Notes under the pieces: model-generated | The model's input: only the letters and a program-made list of their open reading frames with translations | Told to the model about the DNA's origin: nothing | Database searches by the model: none | NCBI RefSeq assembly: GCF_003330725.1 | Contig: NZ_CP030840.1 | Coordinates: 248,001-312,000, forward strand | Length of the DNA stretch: 64,000 nucleotides | Direction of reading: 5' to 3' | DNA from: Acidisarcina polymorpha | GTDB lineage: Bacteria; Acidobacteriota; Terriglobia; Terriglobales; Acidobacteriaceae | Translations under genes and position numbers: made by a program | Part shown: piece by piece, positions 1 to 9,722 of the stretch | Numbering within the stretch: position 1 is the first letter of the stretch | Layout: every line of letters begins with the position of its first letter

Positions 1-19
1 ACCCGCGCCTGAGGCAAAA

Positions 20-3000
20 ATGGACCCAGCCGGCAACGCAGTTGCAAAGGACCTCCCAGAAGACCCTGGCGCGGTGCTGGACCTCTTCCACCCCGTCACT
101 GCCAAATGGTTTCGCGCAGTCTTCGACCAACCGACGGCCCCGCAGCGGCAAGGATGGCCCGCCATCGCGCGCGGTGAAAACACCCTTATTTTTGCGCCTA
201 CCGGAACCGGCAAGACGCTCACCGCCTTCCTCTGGTGTCTCGACCGCTTGATGCTGCACCCGCCCAAGGATGAAGAAGAGGCCTGCCGGGTCATTTACAT
301 CAGCCCCTTGAAGGCGCTGGCGGTCGACGTGGAACGCAATCTCCGCTCACCGCTTGCTGGCATCGCTAACATGGCAGCCCGAGAGGGTATTCCCTTCCGC
401 CAGCCGGAAATCAGTGTCCGGACCGGCGACACTTCCCAGAAGGAGCGTGGGCTGTTTAAACGCCATCCCGCCGAGATACTCATTACTACGCCGGAGTCGC
501 TCTATTTGCTGTTGACTTCTGAGGCGGCCGCCAGCCTGCGCGCGGTCGACACGGTGATCATCGATGAGATTCACGCCCTGGTCCCGACCAAGCGCGGCGC
601 GCACCTGGCCTTGTCTCTCGAACGTCTTCAGGCCGTCACTTCACAGCCGCTGCAGAGGATCGGCCTGTCTGCCACCCAGCGGCCGCTCGAAGAGGTTGCC
701 CACTTCCTCGCCGGGGCCACTATCAACCCGGCCGGCGACGAGTCCAATGGCGAGAACCTGCTGGCGCAGATGGAGGAGGAGTATTCCTCGACACAAGACG
801 ACATCGCGGCAGAGCGGACAGGAATCAGCAAATTCCGTCCGGTCACGATCATCAACGCCAAAGAGCCCAAACGGCTGGACCTCAAGATTGAAGTGCCCGT
901 CGAAGACATGGCGCGACTTGGCCAGATCGAAGAGTTGCCCAGCGGCGCTGCTTCGCAAGGCCCGAAGCGCACCTCGATCTGGAGCGCGATTCACCCCCGA
1001 TTGCTGGAGATTGTGCGCTCCCGCACCTCGACACTGATCTTCGTCAACAGCCGCCGCATCGCCGAACGCCTTGCCGGAGCGCTTAACGAACTTGCAGGCG
1101 AGACCCTGGCCCGGGCCCATCATGGCTCGCTAGCCGCCTCGCAGCGCTCCGAGATTGAGGAGATGCTTAAAGCGGGAGGCATCAAGGCTCTGGTCGCCAC
1201 CTCATCGCTCGAACTTGGCATCGATATGGGTGCGGTTGATCTAGTCATCCAGATCGAGGCGCCGCCGTCGGTCGCGAGCGGCATGCAAAGGATCGGACGT
1301 GCCGGCCACCACGTAGGCGCATCGAGCGAAGGCATCATCTTCCCGAAATACCGAGCCGACCTGGTCGCATGTGCCGCGGTAACCCGCGCCATGCACGAGG
1401 GATTGGTCGAGTCGACCCGCTTCCTGCGCAATCCGCTTGACGTACTCGCGCAACAGATGGTCGCTATCGTCGCGCAACCGCCGGCTCTCAGCCGCGTGAA
1501 ACGCAAACGAGGGGAGCCGCCACCGGAAGCCGAAATGGGCGTCGAGGAGCTCTTCGACATCGTACGCGGGGCCGCTCCATTTGCGGGACTGAGCCGGATG
1601 GCCTTCGAAGGAGTACTCGACCTGCTTGCCGGCCGTTATCCGTCGGACGAGTTTGCCGAGCTTCGTCCGCGCGTCACCTGGGACCGGGTCCGGAACGTTG
1701 TCACCCCGCGCCAGGGAACGAAACTGCTGGCGATCGTCAATGGCGGCACCATCCCCGATAGGGGCCTTTACGGCGTCTTCCTCTCCGGATCGGAGACCAA
1801 GCCGATTCGAGTTGGGGAGCTCGATGAAGAGATGGTCTTTGAGAGCCGCACTGGAGACACCTTCATCCTCGGAGCATCGACCTGGCGCATCGATGAAATC
1901 ACCCATGATCGCGTTCTGGTTTCGCCTGCTCCCGGACAACCGGGCAAGATGCCCTTCTGGCATGGCGACTCTGCTGGACGCCCGCTCGAGTTTGGCCGCC
2001 GCATCGGCGCCCTGGTGAGGGAAATTCGCGAGCTCCCGCACAATGCCGCGATCAGCCGCCTGACCCGGGAACACGATCTCGATCCGGTCGCCGCCGAGAA
2101 CCTTATCCGCTATCTCGCTGATCAGGAGGTGGCGACTTTTACCGTGCCGGACGATCGCAACATCGTGATTGAACGCTGCCGCGACGAGCTCGGCGATTGG
2201 CGAGTCTGCGTCCTGACACCTTTTGGCAGCCGGATTCACGCTCCCTGGGCGATGGCGGTAACCGGAAGGATCCGCGCGGCTGGCGGACCCGAGGTCGAAA
2301 CGATGTGGGCCGACGACGGGTTCGTCCTGCGCTTCCCAGGCACTGACGATCCTCCTGACTCCGACATTCTGTTGCTCGACCCGGCGGAGGCCATGGACCT
2401 CGTGCTGCGTCAACTCGGTTCGACGGCGCTCTTCGCCGCCAAGTTCCGTGAGGGCGCCGCGCGCGCCCTGCTGCTGCCTCGGCGACGCGCCCAGGGTCGC
2501 GCCCCGCTCTGGCAGCAACGCAAGCGAGCCTATGATCTGCTCGCGGTGGCCGCTCGCTACCCGGCGTTCCCGATGCTGCTTGAGGCGTATCGCGAGTGCA
2601 TGCGCGATGTCTTCGATATGCCCGCGTTTCTTGAGACGCTGCGCGCAATAGCTAATCGCCAGCTGCGCGTGCATGTTGTGGATTCAAAGACGCCATCGCC
2701 ATTTGCCTCTGCTTTGCTCTTCAGCTATGTCGCCAATTACATCTATGACGGGGATGCTCCCCTCGCCGAGAGGCGCGCCCAGGCGCTGTCGATCGACCAG
2801 GAGCAATTGCGCGACTTGCTGGGCGACGCCGACCTCCGGGAATTGCTCGATGCCGACGCTATCGCTGAAGTAGAAGAGCAGCTGCAGGCACTGACCGAAA
2901 CGACGCGAGCGCGCTCTGCCGACGCTATCCACGATTTGCTTTTACGCCTCGGCGACCTCTCGCGCGAAGAGCTCGCCCGGCGTGTCGCATCCCCCAGCCT

Positions 3001-4774
3001 GCTCGAGCATCTCACCCGGCTGCTGCGAGCGCGCCGGCTTCTGGAGGTCAAGATAGCGGGGGACAAGCGACTCATCGCCATCGAAGATGCGGGTCGCTAC
3101 CGGGACGCTCTCGGCGTGCCTCTGCCCCCGGGAATTCCAACTTCGCTGCTTGGGCCAGTAGTCACGCCGGTGCTCGAACTGGTGAGACGTTTCGCCCGCA
3201 CTCACGGTCCTTTCACTCTGCAAGAAGCATCCTCTCGGTTCGGCCTCGGCAACGAACAGACCGAAGCCGCCCTGCGCTCGCTATTGCTCGATGGGCGCAT
3301 TGTTGAAGGCGGTTTTCGTCCTGGCGGCGTCCATCGCGAATGGTGCGATGCCGAGGTGCTGAGGCTCATTCGCAGAAAGTCACTGGCGCGGTTACGTAAA
3401 GAGATCGAGCCAGTGGAGCAGCAGATGTTTGCGCGTCTGGAGACGCATTGGCAGGGAGTTTTGCAACCCCGGCGCGGCCTCGATGCGCTTCTCGACGCGA
3501 TCGAAAATCTGCAGGGCGCGCCTTTACCCGCGTCGATCCTCGAATCATCGATCCTGCCGGCGCGGCTGACCAATTACTCGCCCAATGATCTAGATACTTT
3601 GATCGCCGCCGGTGAAGTGGTGTGGTGCGGGCTAGAGCCTCTCGGTGAGCGCGATGGCCGCATTGCGCTCTATCTCTCCGATAAGCTGTCAATCCTGCTG
3701 CCCCCTCGCATCCTGGTCAACGACCCTGATCACCCACTGAGCGACCGTGAAGAGGCCCTGCTGGGGGAGCTCGGCCGCAGCGGGGCCACCTTCTTCTCAC
3801 AGCTGCATGAAGCAGTGGGCGGAGGATATCCGGGTGAGACCCTCGATGCTTTGTGGTCTCTGGTCTGGCGTGGGTTGATCACCAACGACACCTTCCATGC
3901 TCTGCGCGCTTACACAACAAAGCCGGCCGCCGCCAAGCCAGCAAAGCGCCAGCACAATGTTCAGACCTTTCGCTCGCGAAGGACGACTCCGCCGAGTGCG
4001 CAAGGCCGTTGGGCGCTTCTGCCGATCGCAGAAGCGGCACCGGGCGCACAAGAGCAAACCAATTGGAGTCATGCGATTGCTTTACAGCTTCTCAATCGAT
4101 ACGGCATCGTGACCCGCGAGTCGGTCTCGCAGGAAAATCTCCCCGGCGGCTTCAGCGCCGTCTACGACGTCCTGAAGGCGCTTGAGGAGAGTGGCCGCAT
4201 TCGTCGCGGCTACTTTATCGATGGTCTGGGAGCCACCCAGTTCGCGCTGCCGGCAGCGGTCGATCTGCTGCGCTCACTGCGCAACAACGTTCAGGCCGAT
4301 CGTTCCGAGCTTGTAACCATGGCTGCGACAGATACCGCAAATGCCTATGGATCGGTCTTGCGCTGGCCGGTGGTCGCCGAAGATCCCGAGACTTCCGAGC
4401 AAGCAAACCGCTCCCTGACGCGCAGTGTTGGCGCGAGCGTCATACTGCGGAACGGAGACCTGATCGCTTATCTTCGCCGCAACAATCCCAATCTCCAGGT
4501 ATTTCTCCCCGCCGAGGAGCCGGACCGCAGCAATGCCGCAAGAGACCTGGCACAGTTCCTCTCCGCCAACGGACAGCGGGAGATGAGGCAGCAGGCGGCG
4601 GACCACCGCGCTGGGATGCTGATCACCACCATCAATGGACAGCCTGCGCACCTTCACCTCATGTCGAGGCACTTGCAGGATGCCGGCTTTCGGGCGGCCC
4701 CACTAGGACTCAACCTGCGCAGAGTGTTGTTGCCGCCCCCAGGCTCGGAAGCCATTCCGGCGGAGACACAATAA
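20..4774 (+). CDS. lhr: Lhr-type DEAD/DEAH-box ATP-dependent helicase (full length)
   Basis: This is a 1584-residue superfamily 2 helicase close in length to E. coli Lhr (about 1538), so it probably has both the Lhr core and the long C-terminal extension. The Walker A motif APTGTGKT lies at residues 59-66 and the DEIH Walker B box at 182-185. A second RecA-like domain with the conserved 'GRAGH' motif follows near residue 440, then the winged-helix and Lhr-core segments. Lhr proteins are 3'-to-5' single-stranded-DNA translocases that unwind RNA:DNA and DNA duplexes in repair. ATG at 20 is the first start in the window. The frame is open to the window edge, so a slightly longer N-terminus cannot be excluded, but the Lhr N-terminus looks complete. 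It converges on the RND operon with a short gap. Confidence 0.95.
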   Translation: MDPAGNAVAKDLPEDPGAVLDLFHPVTAKWFRAVFDQPTAPQRQGWPAIARGENTLIFAPTGTGKTLTAFLWCLDRLMLHPPKDEEEACRVIYISPLKALAVDVERNLRSPLAGIANMAAREGIPFRQPEISVRTGDTSQKERGLFKRHPAEILITTPESLYLLLTSEAAASLRAVDTVIIDEIHALVPTKRGAHLALSLERLQAVTSQPLQRIGLSATQRPLEEVAHFLAGATINPAGDESNGENLLAQMEEEYSSTQDDIAAERTGISKFRPVTIINAKEPKRLDLKIEVPVEDMARLGQIEELPSGAASQGPKRTSIWSAIHPRLLEIVRSRTSTLIFVNSRRIAERLAGALNELAGETLARAHHGSLAASQRSEIEEMLKAGGIKALVATSSLELGIDMGAVDLVIQIEAPPSVASGMQRIGRAGHHVGASSEGIIFPKYRADLVACAAVTRAMHEGLVESTRFLRNPLDVLAQQMVAIVAQPPALSRVKRKRGEPPPEAEMGVEELFDIVRGAAPFAGLSRMAFEGVLDLLAGRYPSDEFAELRPRVTWDRVRNVVTPRQGTKLLAIVNGGTIPDRGLYGVFLSGSETKPIRVGELDEEMVFESRTGDTFILGASTWRIDEITHDRVLVSPAPGQPGKMPFWHGDSAGRPLEFGRRIGALVREIRELPHNAAISRLTREHDLDPVAAENLIRYLADQEVATFTVPDDRNIVIERCRDELGDWRVCVLTPFGSRIHAPWAMAVTGRIRAAGGPEVETMWADDGFVLRFPGTDDPPDSDILLLDPAEAMDLVLRQLGSTALFAAKFREGAARALLLPRRRAQGRAPLWQQRKRAYDLLAVAARYPAFPMLLEAYRECMRDVFDMPAFLETLRAIANRQLRVHVVDSKTPSPFASALLFSYVANYIYDGDAPLAERRAQALSIDQEQLRDLLGDADLRELLDADAIAEVEEQLQALTETTRARSADAIHDLLLRLGDLSREELARRVASPSLLEHLTRLLRARRLLEVKIAGDKRLIAIEDAGRYRDALGVPLPPGIPTSLLGPVVTPVLELVRRFARTHGPFTLQEASSRFGLGNEQTEAALRSLLLDGRIVEGGFRPGGVHREWCDAEVLRLIRRKSLARLRKEIEPVEQQMFARLETHWQGVLQPRRGLDALLDAIENLQGAPLPASILESSILPARLTNYSPNDLDTLIAAGEVVWCGLEPLGERDGRIALYLSDKLSILLPPRILVNDPDHPLSDREEALLGELGRSGATFFSQLHEAVGGGYPGETLDALWSLVWRGLITNDTFHALRAYTTKPAAAKPAKRQHNVQTFRSRRTTPPSAQGRWALLPIAEAAPGAQEQTNWSHAIALQLLNRYGIVTRESVSQENLPGGFSAVYDVLKALEESGRIRRGYFIDGLGATQFALPAAVDLLRSLRNNVQADRSELVTMAATDTANAYGSVLRWPVVAEDPETSEQANRSLTRSVGASVILRNGDLIAYLRRNNPNLQVFLPAEEPDRSNAARDLAQFLSANGQREMRQQAADHRAGMLITTINGQPAHLHLMSRHLQDAGFRAAPLGLNLRRVLLPPPGSEAIPAETQ

Positions 4775-4807
4775 GTCAGCCCGGAAGCCAACCTGCAAGA
4801 TGGATGC

Positions 4808-7800
4808 TTAGTCGGCGGATATCTCCGTCGAGCTTTCCTGCATGATCGGCGTGGTCCGGCTGAACGCCTCCAAGATGCTCTTCAGGATCACGTACAGCAC
4901 CGGAATAAACAGAAGGTTGAGAATGGTCGAAAACAACATCCCGCCGACGATCGCAGTACCGACCGAATGCCGTCCCAACTTCCCTGCTCCAGAAGCGAAG
5001 TAGAGGGGCAATACGCCCAGGATGAAGGCGAAGGATGTCATCAGGATCGGCCTGAGCCGGAGTTCAGAGGCCTCAATGGCCGCGTCGACGATGCTGCGTC
5101 CGTGCCCGCGCAGTTGCTCGGCAAACTCGACAATCAAGATTGAGTTCTTCGCGGAAAGCCCGATCAACATGACGAGCCCGATCTGCACATACACGTCGTC
5201 TTGCAAGCCGCGAAGCGAAACAAAGACCAAGGCTCCCAAGACCGCCATCGGGACGGCAAGCAAGATGATGAATGGAAGCGCAAAGCTCTCATATTGCGCC
5301 GAGAGGGTCAGGTACACCACCAACAGGCCGAGGCCAAAGATGACAATCGCCTTGCCGCCCGCTTCCACTTCCTCAAGCGCGAGCCCTGTCCACTCATAGG
5401 CCATGCCTTGCAGCATATGCTTCTTGGCCAGCTTCACCATTGCATCCTGACCTTGACTGGAACTCAAGCCGGGGCCGGGGACGCCGTCGATCTCTGCCGC
5501 GCGGAAGAGATTGTAGTGGTTGATCACCTGTGGCCCGGAAGTCTCAGTGATGGTCACGATGTTGTCGAGCGGGATCAGTCCGTTGGTATTCGAACGGACA
5601 TAGTACTGGCGTAAGTCCTTGGCGGTCATGCGAAACGGCTGGTCCGCCTGCACATAGACACGATAGGAGCGGTTGTTGAAGTCGAAATCGTTGACGTATT
5701 GGGAACCCATGTAGACGCCGAGCGCGGATGAGACCTGGCTGATCGGGACTCCGAGAGCCCCTGCCTTTTTGCGGTCGATACTCACCAGCAGTTGTGGATC
5801 ATTTGCCGTGAAGCTGGTGAAAAGCCCGGTGAGCTCGTGGCCGTTCGCACTGTCGGCCACGATCTGGTGCGCCACATTGTCGAGGTCCTGCAGTGTGTTT
5901 CGGCCAAGATCCTGCAACATGAATTGGAACCCGCCATAAGAGCCGATACCCTGAATCGCCGGCGGCTCAAAGCAGACCAGAATCGCGCCAGGTATTTGGA
6001 ATAATTTTGGCTGCAAGCGAGCGCGAATGTCGGGAGCACCGTGACCCGGTTTCGTCCGGGTGTCGATTGGATTTAATGGAACGAAGATCAAACCAGCGTT
6101 CGAGGAGCTGCCACCTGAAAGCGAAAACCCTGGAACTGCAAAGGTTGCAAAAACATCAGGATCCTGGCGGATCATCTGTTCCGCGCGGCTCGACACATCT
6201 GTCGTGTAGCTGAGCGAGGCGCCTTGGGGAGCCTGGACAACGACGATCAAGTAGTTCTGATCCTCACCTGGCACGAAGGCGGTCGGCACGTGAGTATACA
6301 TATAGCCCGTCGCAGCGAGCCCCACAAAAAACAGCAGCAGCATGACATAACGAAGCTTTAAAGCTAAGTGGACGACGCGGCCGTAACCGCGGCCCATGGC
6401 CCGGATGCCGTTGTCGATCCCATGTGCCAATGCTCGGTAGCCATTTGCAAGCGGGCGAATGTGAGTCCAATCGAAGACGTTGTATTTCGCCTCCTCGCCG
6501 CGTAACAGGATTGCCGCCAGGGCGGGCGAGAGAGTGAGCGCGTTGAACAAGGAGATCGCGATCGAAAAGGCGATAGTCAACGAGAACTGTTTGTACAAAA
6601 TGCCTGTAGTCCCGGGAAAGAAGGACACCGGGACAAATACCGAAATCAGCACCAGCGACGTCGCGATTACTGCGCTCGATACTTCGGCCATGGCCACAGA
6701 CGTAGCGGTGTGTCCATCGGTATTGTCTTCATCGATATGGCGCTGAACGTTCTCGATGACCACGATGGCGTCGTCGACAACCAGGCCGGTGGCCAACGTA
6801 ATTCCGAACAAGGTCAAAGAGTTGATCGAAAAACCAAACAACTTGATGAAACCGAAGGTGCCAACGAGAGAGACCGGGATCGTGACCGCGGGAATGATGG
6901 TCGCGCGCCAATCCAAGAGAAAGAAGAAGATCACCACGATGACGATGATGACGGCTTCTTCCAGGGTCGAGATAACCTCCTTTACAGAATCGCCGACCAC
7001 AGTCGTCGTGTCGAAGGCGACCACATAGGCCATACCCGGCGGGAACGACTTCTTCAACTCGAGCAACGTCGATTTCGCCAGCTTGTCGACGGTGAGGGCA
7101 TTGGCATTGGAGAGCTGCTGAACACCGACACCGATTGCCGGATGCCCGCTGAATAACAGGTTGCTGTCGTAGGACTCGGCGCCGATCTCTGCCCTGCCTA
7201 CATCTTTGAGCTGAACGATTCCGTTAGGGGTGTTCTTGAGGACGATCTCCTCAAACTGGCGAGGATCAGAGAAACGTCCTACGACTCGCAACGTGACTTG
7301 AAAACGCTGCTTTGGGTCAGACGGGGCACGTCCGATGGAGCCCGCGGGAATTTCGACGTTTTGGTCCTGTAGAGCCGAGGTCACATCGGCGGCAGTTAGG
7401 CCTCGGGTGGCGAGCTTCACCGGATCAAGCCAGATGCGCATTGCGTATTTACGTTCCCCGAAGATGACGACGTCGCCGACCCCGGGAACCCGCTTCAATG
7501 CATCCTTGACGTATACATCGATGTAGTTCGATATGTATTGGTTCGAAAGAGAGCCGTCCGGAGAATAAAAGCCGGCCGCGAAGACAAAGTTTGGATTGGC
7601 CTTGGTGATCGTAATGCCGGTGTTCTTAATCTCCTGCGGCAGACGACCCTGGGCAGTCGCAACCCGGTTCTGGACGTCGACGGCTGCGATATTCAAGTCG
7701 TAGCCGGTGCGGAAGGTCACATCGATCGAGCTCGTGCCATCGTTTGAGCTCGTCGAAGACATGTAGTGCATCCCCTCGACGCCATTAATCTGCTGCTCAA

Positions 7801-7993
7801 GCGGGATGGTGACGGCCGATTCCACGACTTGAGAGTTCGCTCCAACGTAGTTGGAGGTCACTGTGACCTGCGGCGGCGCCAAGTCAGGATACAGAGAGAT
7901 TGGCAGCCCGGGGATCGACACCGCACCTGCAAGAATGATCAGCAACGCGCATACAGTCGCGAAGATCGGTCGTCGAATAAAGAAGTCAACCAC
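4808..7993 (-). CDS. RND multidrug efflux permease, HAE1 family (AcrB/MexB-like)
   Basis: The 1061-residue inner-membrane proton antiporter begins with the family hallmark FFIRRPIFA and carries the fourth-helix proton relay GLVVDDAIVVIENV, with two adjacent aspartates. The two halves show the usual large periplasmic porter loops after TM1 and TM7. The start is GTG at 7993. It lies 65 bases after the adaptor gene on the same strand, so both are probably one transcript. No TolC-type outer-membrane gene adjoins them, so the pump likely borrows one from elsewhere (a TolC homologue occurs at 29.8 kb but belongs to another operon). HAE1 pumps export hydrophobic drugs, dyes and detergents. The substrate here is unknown. 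Confidence 0.95.
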   Translation of the reverse strand: MVDFFIRRPIFATVCALLIILAGAVSIPGLPISLYPDLAPPQVTVTSNYVGANSQVVESAVTIPLEQQINGVEGMHYMSSTSSNDGTSSIDVTFRTGYDLNIAAVDVQNRVATAQGRLPQEIKNTGITITKANPNFVFAAGFYSPDGSLSNQYISNYIDVYVKDALKRVPGVGDVVIFGERKYAMRIWLDPVKLATRGLTAADVTSALQDQNVEIPAGSIGRAPSDPKQRFQVTLRVVGRFSDPRQFEEIVLKNTPNGIVQLKDVGRAEIGAESYDSNLLFSGHPAIGVGVQQLSNANALTVDKLAKSTLLELKKSFPPGMAYVVAFDTTTVVGDSVKEVISTLEEAVIIVIVVIFFFLLDWRATIIPAVTIPVSLVGTFGFIKLFGFSINSLTLFGITLATGLVVDDAIVVIENVQRHIDEDNTDGHTATSVAMAEVSSAVIATSLVLISVFVPVSFFPGTTGILYKQFSLTIAFSIAISLFNALTLSPALAAILLRGEEAKYNVFDWTHIRPLANGYRALAHGIDNGIRAMGRGYGRVVHLALKLRYVMLLLFFVGLAATGYMYTHVPTAFVPGEDQNYLIVVVQAPQGASLSYTTDVSSRAEQMIRQDPDVFATFAVPGFSLSGGSSSNAGLIFVPLNPIDTRTKPGHGAPDIRARLQPKLFQIPGAILVCFEPPAIQGIGSYGGFQFMLQDLGRNTLQDLDNVAHQIVADSANGHELTGLFTSFTANDPQLLVSIDRKKAGALGVPISQVSSALGVYMGSQYVNDFDFNNRSYRVYVQADQPFRMTAKDLRQYYVRSNTNGLIPLDNIVTITETSGPQVINHYNLFRAAEIDGVPGPGLSSSQGQDAMVKLAKKHMLQGMAYEWTGLALEEVEAGGKAIVIFGLGLLVVYLTLSAQYESFALPFIILLAVPMAVLGALVFVSLRGLQDDVYVQIGLVMLIGLSAKNSILIVEFAEQLRGHGRSIVDAAIEASELRLRPILMTSFAFILGVLPLYFASGAGKLGRHSVGTAIVGGMLFSTILNLLFIPVLYVILKSILEAFSRTTPIMQESSTEISAD

Positions 7994-8058
7994 AGGAATT
8001 ATTCCTCTCGCCGATGGCTCAGCCGCGGCGGTGCATACTGCGATAGAAGGACTTCAGC

Positions 8059-9159
8059 TCAGCCCAAAGGCTGCACCGGCATGCCGTCGACTAGAAATTG
8101 AGTTCCTGAAACGATTACCTTTTCACCCGGCTTCAATCCGCCGAGCACCGCATAGTCGTTGCCGACGGTGTCACCCAGTGTGACCGCACGCTGCTTGGCC
8201 AGGGTGCCCTTGTCGCCTTGCTCGGCGACGTAGACAAAGGCTTGTCCGCCGATGCGGGTGATCGCCAGTACCGGAACCGTCGCGGTCGGCGAGGTGCTCC
8301 AGATGACGCGGGCCTTTACCAGTTGCGCGGTGCGAAACTTCCCGATCTCTGATTTGAGCGGCGCCTTCACCAAAATACCTTGGAGACCGTTGTCAACGCT
8401 TGGCGCGACGAAATCTATCTTGGTACTCTCCAGAAGCTTGCCATCGGTGTCCACGATGTTGATGCCAAGGCCGTTGCGTATCTCGGATGTGCGCTCGGTG
8501 GGAATATAGACATACGCTTCAAAGTCGCGATTTTCGTCGACAGTGGTCAGCATAGTCGTCGGGGAGACGTAATCTCCAAGATGCACTGGAATGTCACCGA
8601 CGATGCCGTCAAAGGGCGCGCGAATATGGTAGTAGCCTAACTGGCGTTCTTGCGACTCCCGCAGCGAAACGGCTGCTTGATAATCCGCCTTCGAATTGCT
8701 ATACGACTGTTCGGCCTGATCGAGCACATCGCGGCTAATCACACCGGCAGCGAAGAGTTTCCGCTGCCTCTCCACTTCGATCTCGTTGTAGTGATAGACG
8801 GCTAGCTTCTGCCGTTCGGTCGCGACCTGAGAGTCGAGCGTCGCCTGCTGCTTCGCCGGGTCGATCTCCATCATTCTCTGCCCAGCCTTGACTCGATCCC
8901 CGGATTTGACAAGAATTTCGGTCAGATTTCCATCGACCTGAGGACTCAGAGTTGCCGACCTGCGGGACTTGATTGTCGCCGTGTATTCATCGCTCTTCGG
9001 AACCGGCGAGTTGGTAATGGTGACCGTCTGAACCGGCAGCGCTCTCGCTTCTGGAGCAGCCGCTGGAGCGGACTTGCTGCAACCACTAACGGCAAGAACC
9101 GCAGCCAACACAACCATCCCGCCAATTCCCTCGTACCGCTCTCGCCATTCCTTTTTCAA
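8059..9159 (-). CDS. RND efflux periplasmic adaptor lipoprotein (AcrA/MexA-like)
   Basis: The 366-residue membrane-fusion protein links the RND pump to an outer-membrane channel. A lipoprotein signal is visible (hydrophobic stretch followed by the lipobox AVSGC near residue 27). The lipoyl-like half 'VDGNLTEILVKSGDRVKAG' and its partner 'IRAPFDGIVGDIPVHLGDYV' flank an alpha-helical hairpin, and beta-barrel and membrane-proximal segments follow. The start shown is TTG at 9159. An internal ATG 14 codons later would shorten the charged n-region and is also possible. It is first in the two-gene operon with the permease. Confidence 0.92.
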   Translation of the reverse strand: MKKEWRERYEGIGGMVVLAAVLAVSGCSKSAPAAAPEARALPVQTVTITNSPVPKSDEYTATIKSRRSATLSPQVDGNLTEILVKSGDRVKAGQRMMEIDPAKQQATLDSQVATERQKLAVYHYNEIEVERQRKLFAAGVISRDVLDQAEQSYSNSKADYQAAVSLRESQERQLGYYHIRAPFDGIVGDIPVHLGDYVSPTTMLTTVDENRDFEAYVYIPTERTSEIRNGLGINIVDTDGKLLESTKIDFVAPSVDNGLQGILVKAPLKSEIGKFRTAQLVKARVIWSTSPTATVPVLAITRIGGQAFVYVAEQGDKGTLAKQRAVTLGDTVGNDYAVLGGLKPGEKVIVSGTQFLVDGMPVQPLG

Positions 9160-9586
9160 CTAAGAACCTCGCTGTCTCTCGGTTAGCCGTATTCCCGTGC
9201 GACCCGTGGAACACCCTTGATTTGTTGGGAAATGCAGATCGTAGCCCAAGCGAATTGGGAGAATCAATACTGCCGCTGCTCGATTCAGCTTGACTATTTT
9301 CGCTGTTTGTTCGTTTCGAGTTCCCCCAATTCTATAACCAATCGAGTGGGATTGGGGCACACTCCTGCTGATTCCCTAAACTTAACGCATTGGATAGCTG
9401 GGCGCCCCACCTTGCTTCAAAAATATTAGGCTCCTCGAAGATGCAACGAGCAGTTCGTCGCTTTGCCGTTCTTAGAAGTACTATGGATGAAGTTCCCTGC
9501 GGACGTTGACACTGCTCGTGGGCGTTGATAGATTCAGATTGGCAGGTACTGGCCGAAACTCCTCCTGCACTTTCCTGTACAAGTGT
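9160..9586. other. Intergenic region between RND operon and tRNA-Glu
   Basis: This stretch has only short overlapping frames without family resemblance. It should contain the minus-strand promoter of the RND operon and the plus-strand promoter of the tRNA, but no clear consensus boxes or operator could be assigned by eye. Confidence 0.5.
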
Positions 9587-9662
9587 GTCCCCGTCGTCCA
9601 GTGGCCTAGGACACCGCCCTTTCACGGCGGTAACACGGGTTCGAATCCCGTCGGGGACGCCA
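9587..9662 (+). tRNA. tRNA-Glu (anticodon UUC)
   Basis: A 76-base cloverleaf with an encoded CCA. The acceptor arm GTCCCCG (9587-9593) pairs with CGGGGAC (9652-9658), followed by discriminator G and CCA. The anticodon stem CCGCC/GGCGG encloses loop CTTTCAC with anticodon TTC. The T arm has the canonical GGTTCGAATCC. The minus-strand integrase gene ends 60 bases downstream, so the tRNA 3' half is the probable attachment site of the neighbouring element. Confidence 0.97.
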
Positions 9663-9722
9663 AATATCTTCAACTGAATGAGCGACTTATGGTACTTTAT
9701 GCGTACCGGGGAGATCTCCGCT

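Noticed and set aside
1241-2674. 477-codon minus-strand frame opposite the Lhr gene
   Set aside because: It is a shadow of the high-G+C helicase reading frame and has no domain.
5466-5485. CGGGGACGCC inside the RND permease as a possible second att site
   Set aside because: Only ten bases match the tRNA-Glu 3' end and it is conserved coding sequence on the wrong side of the element.
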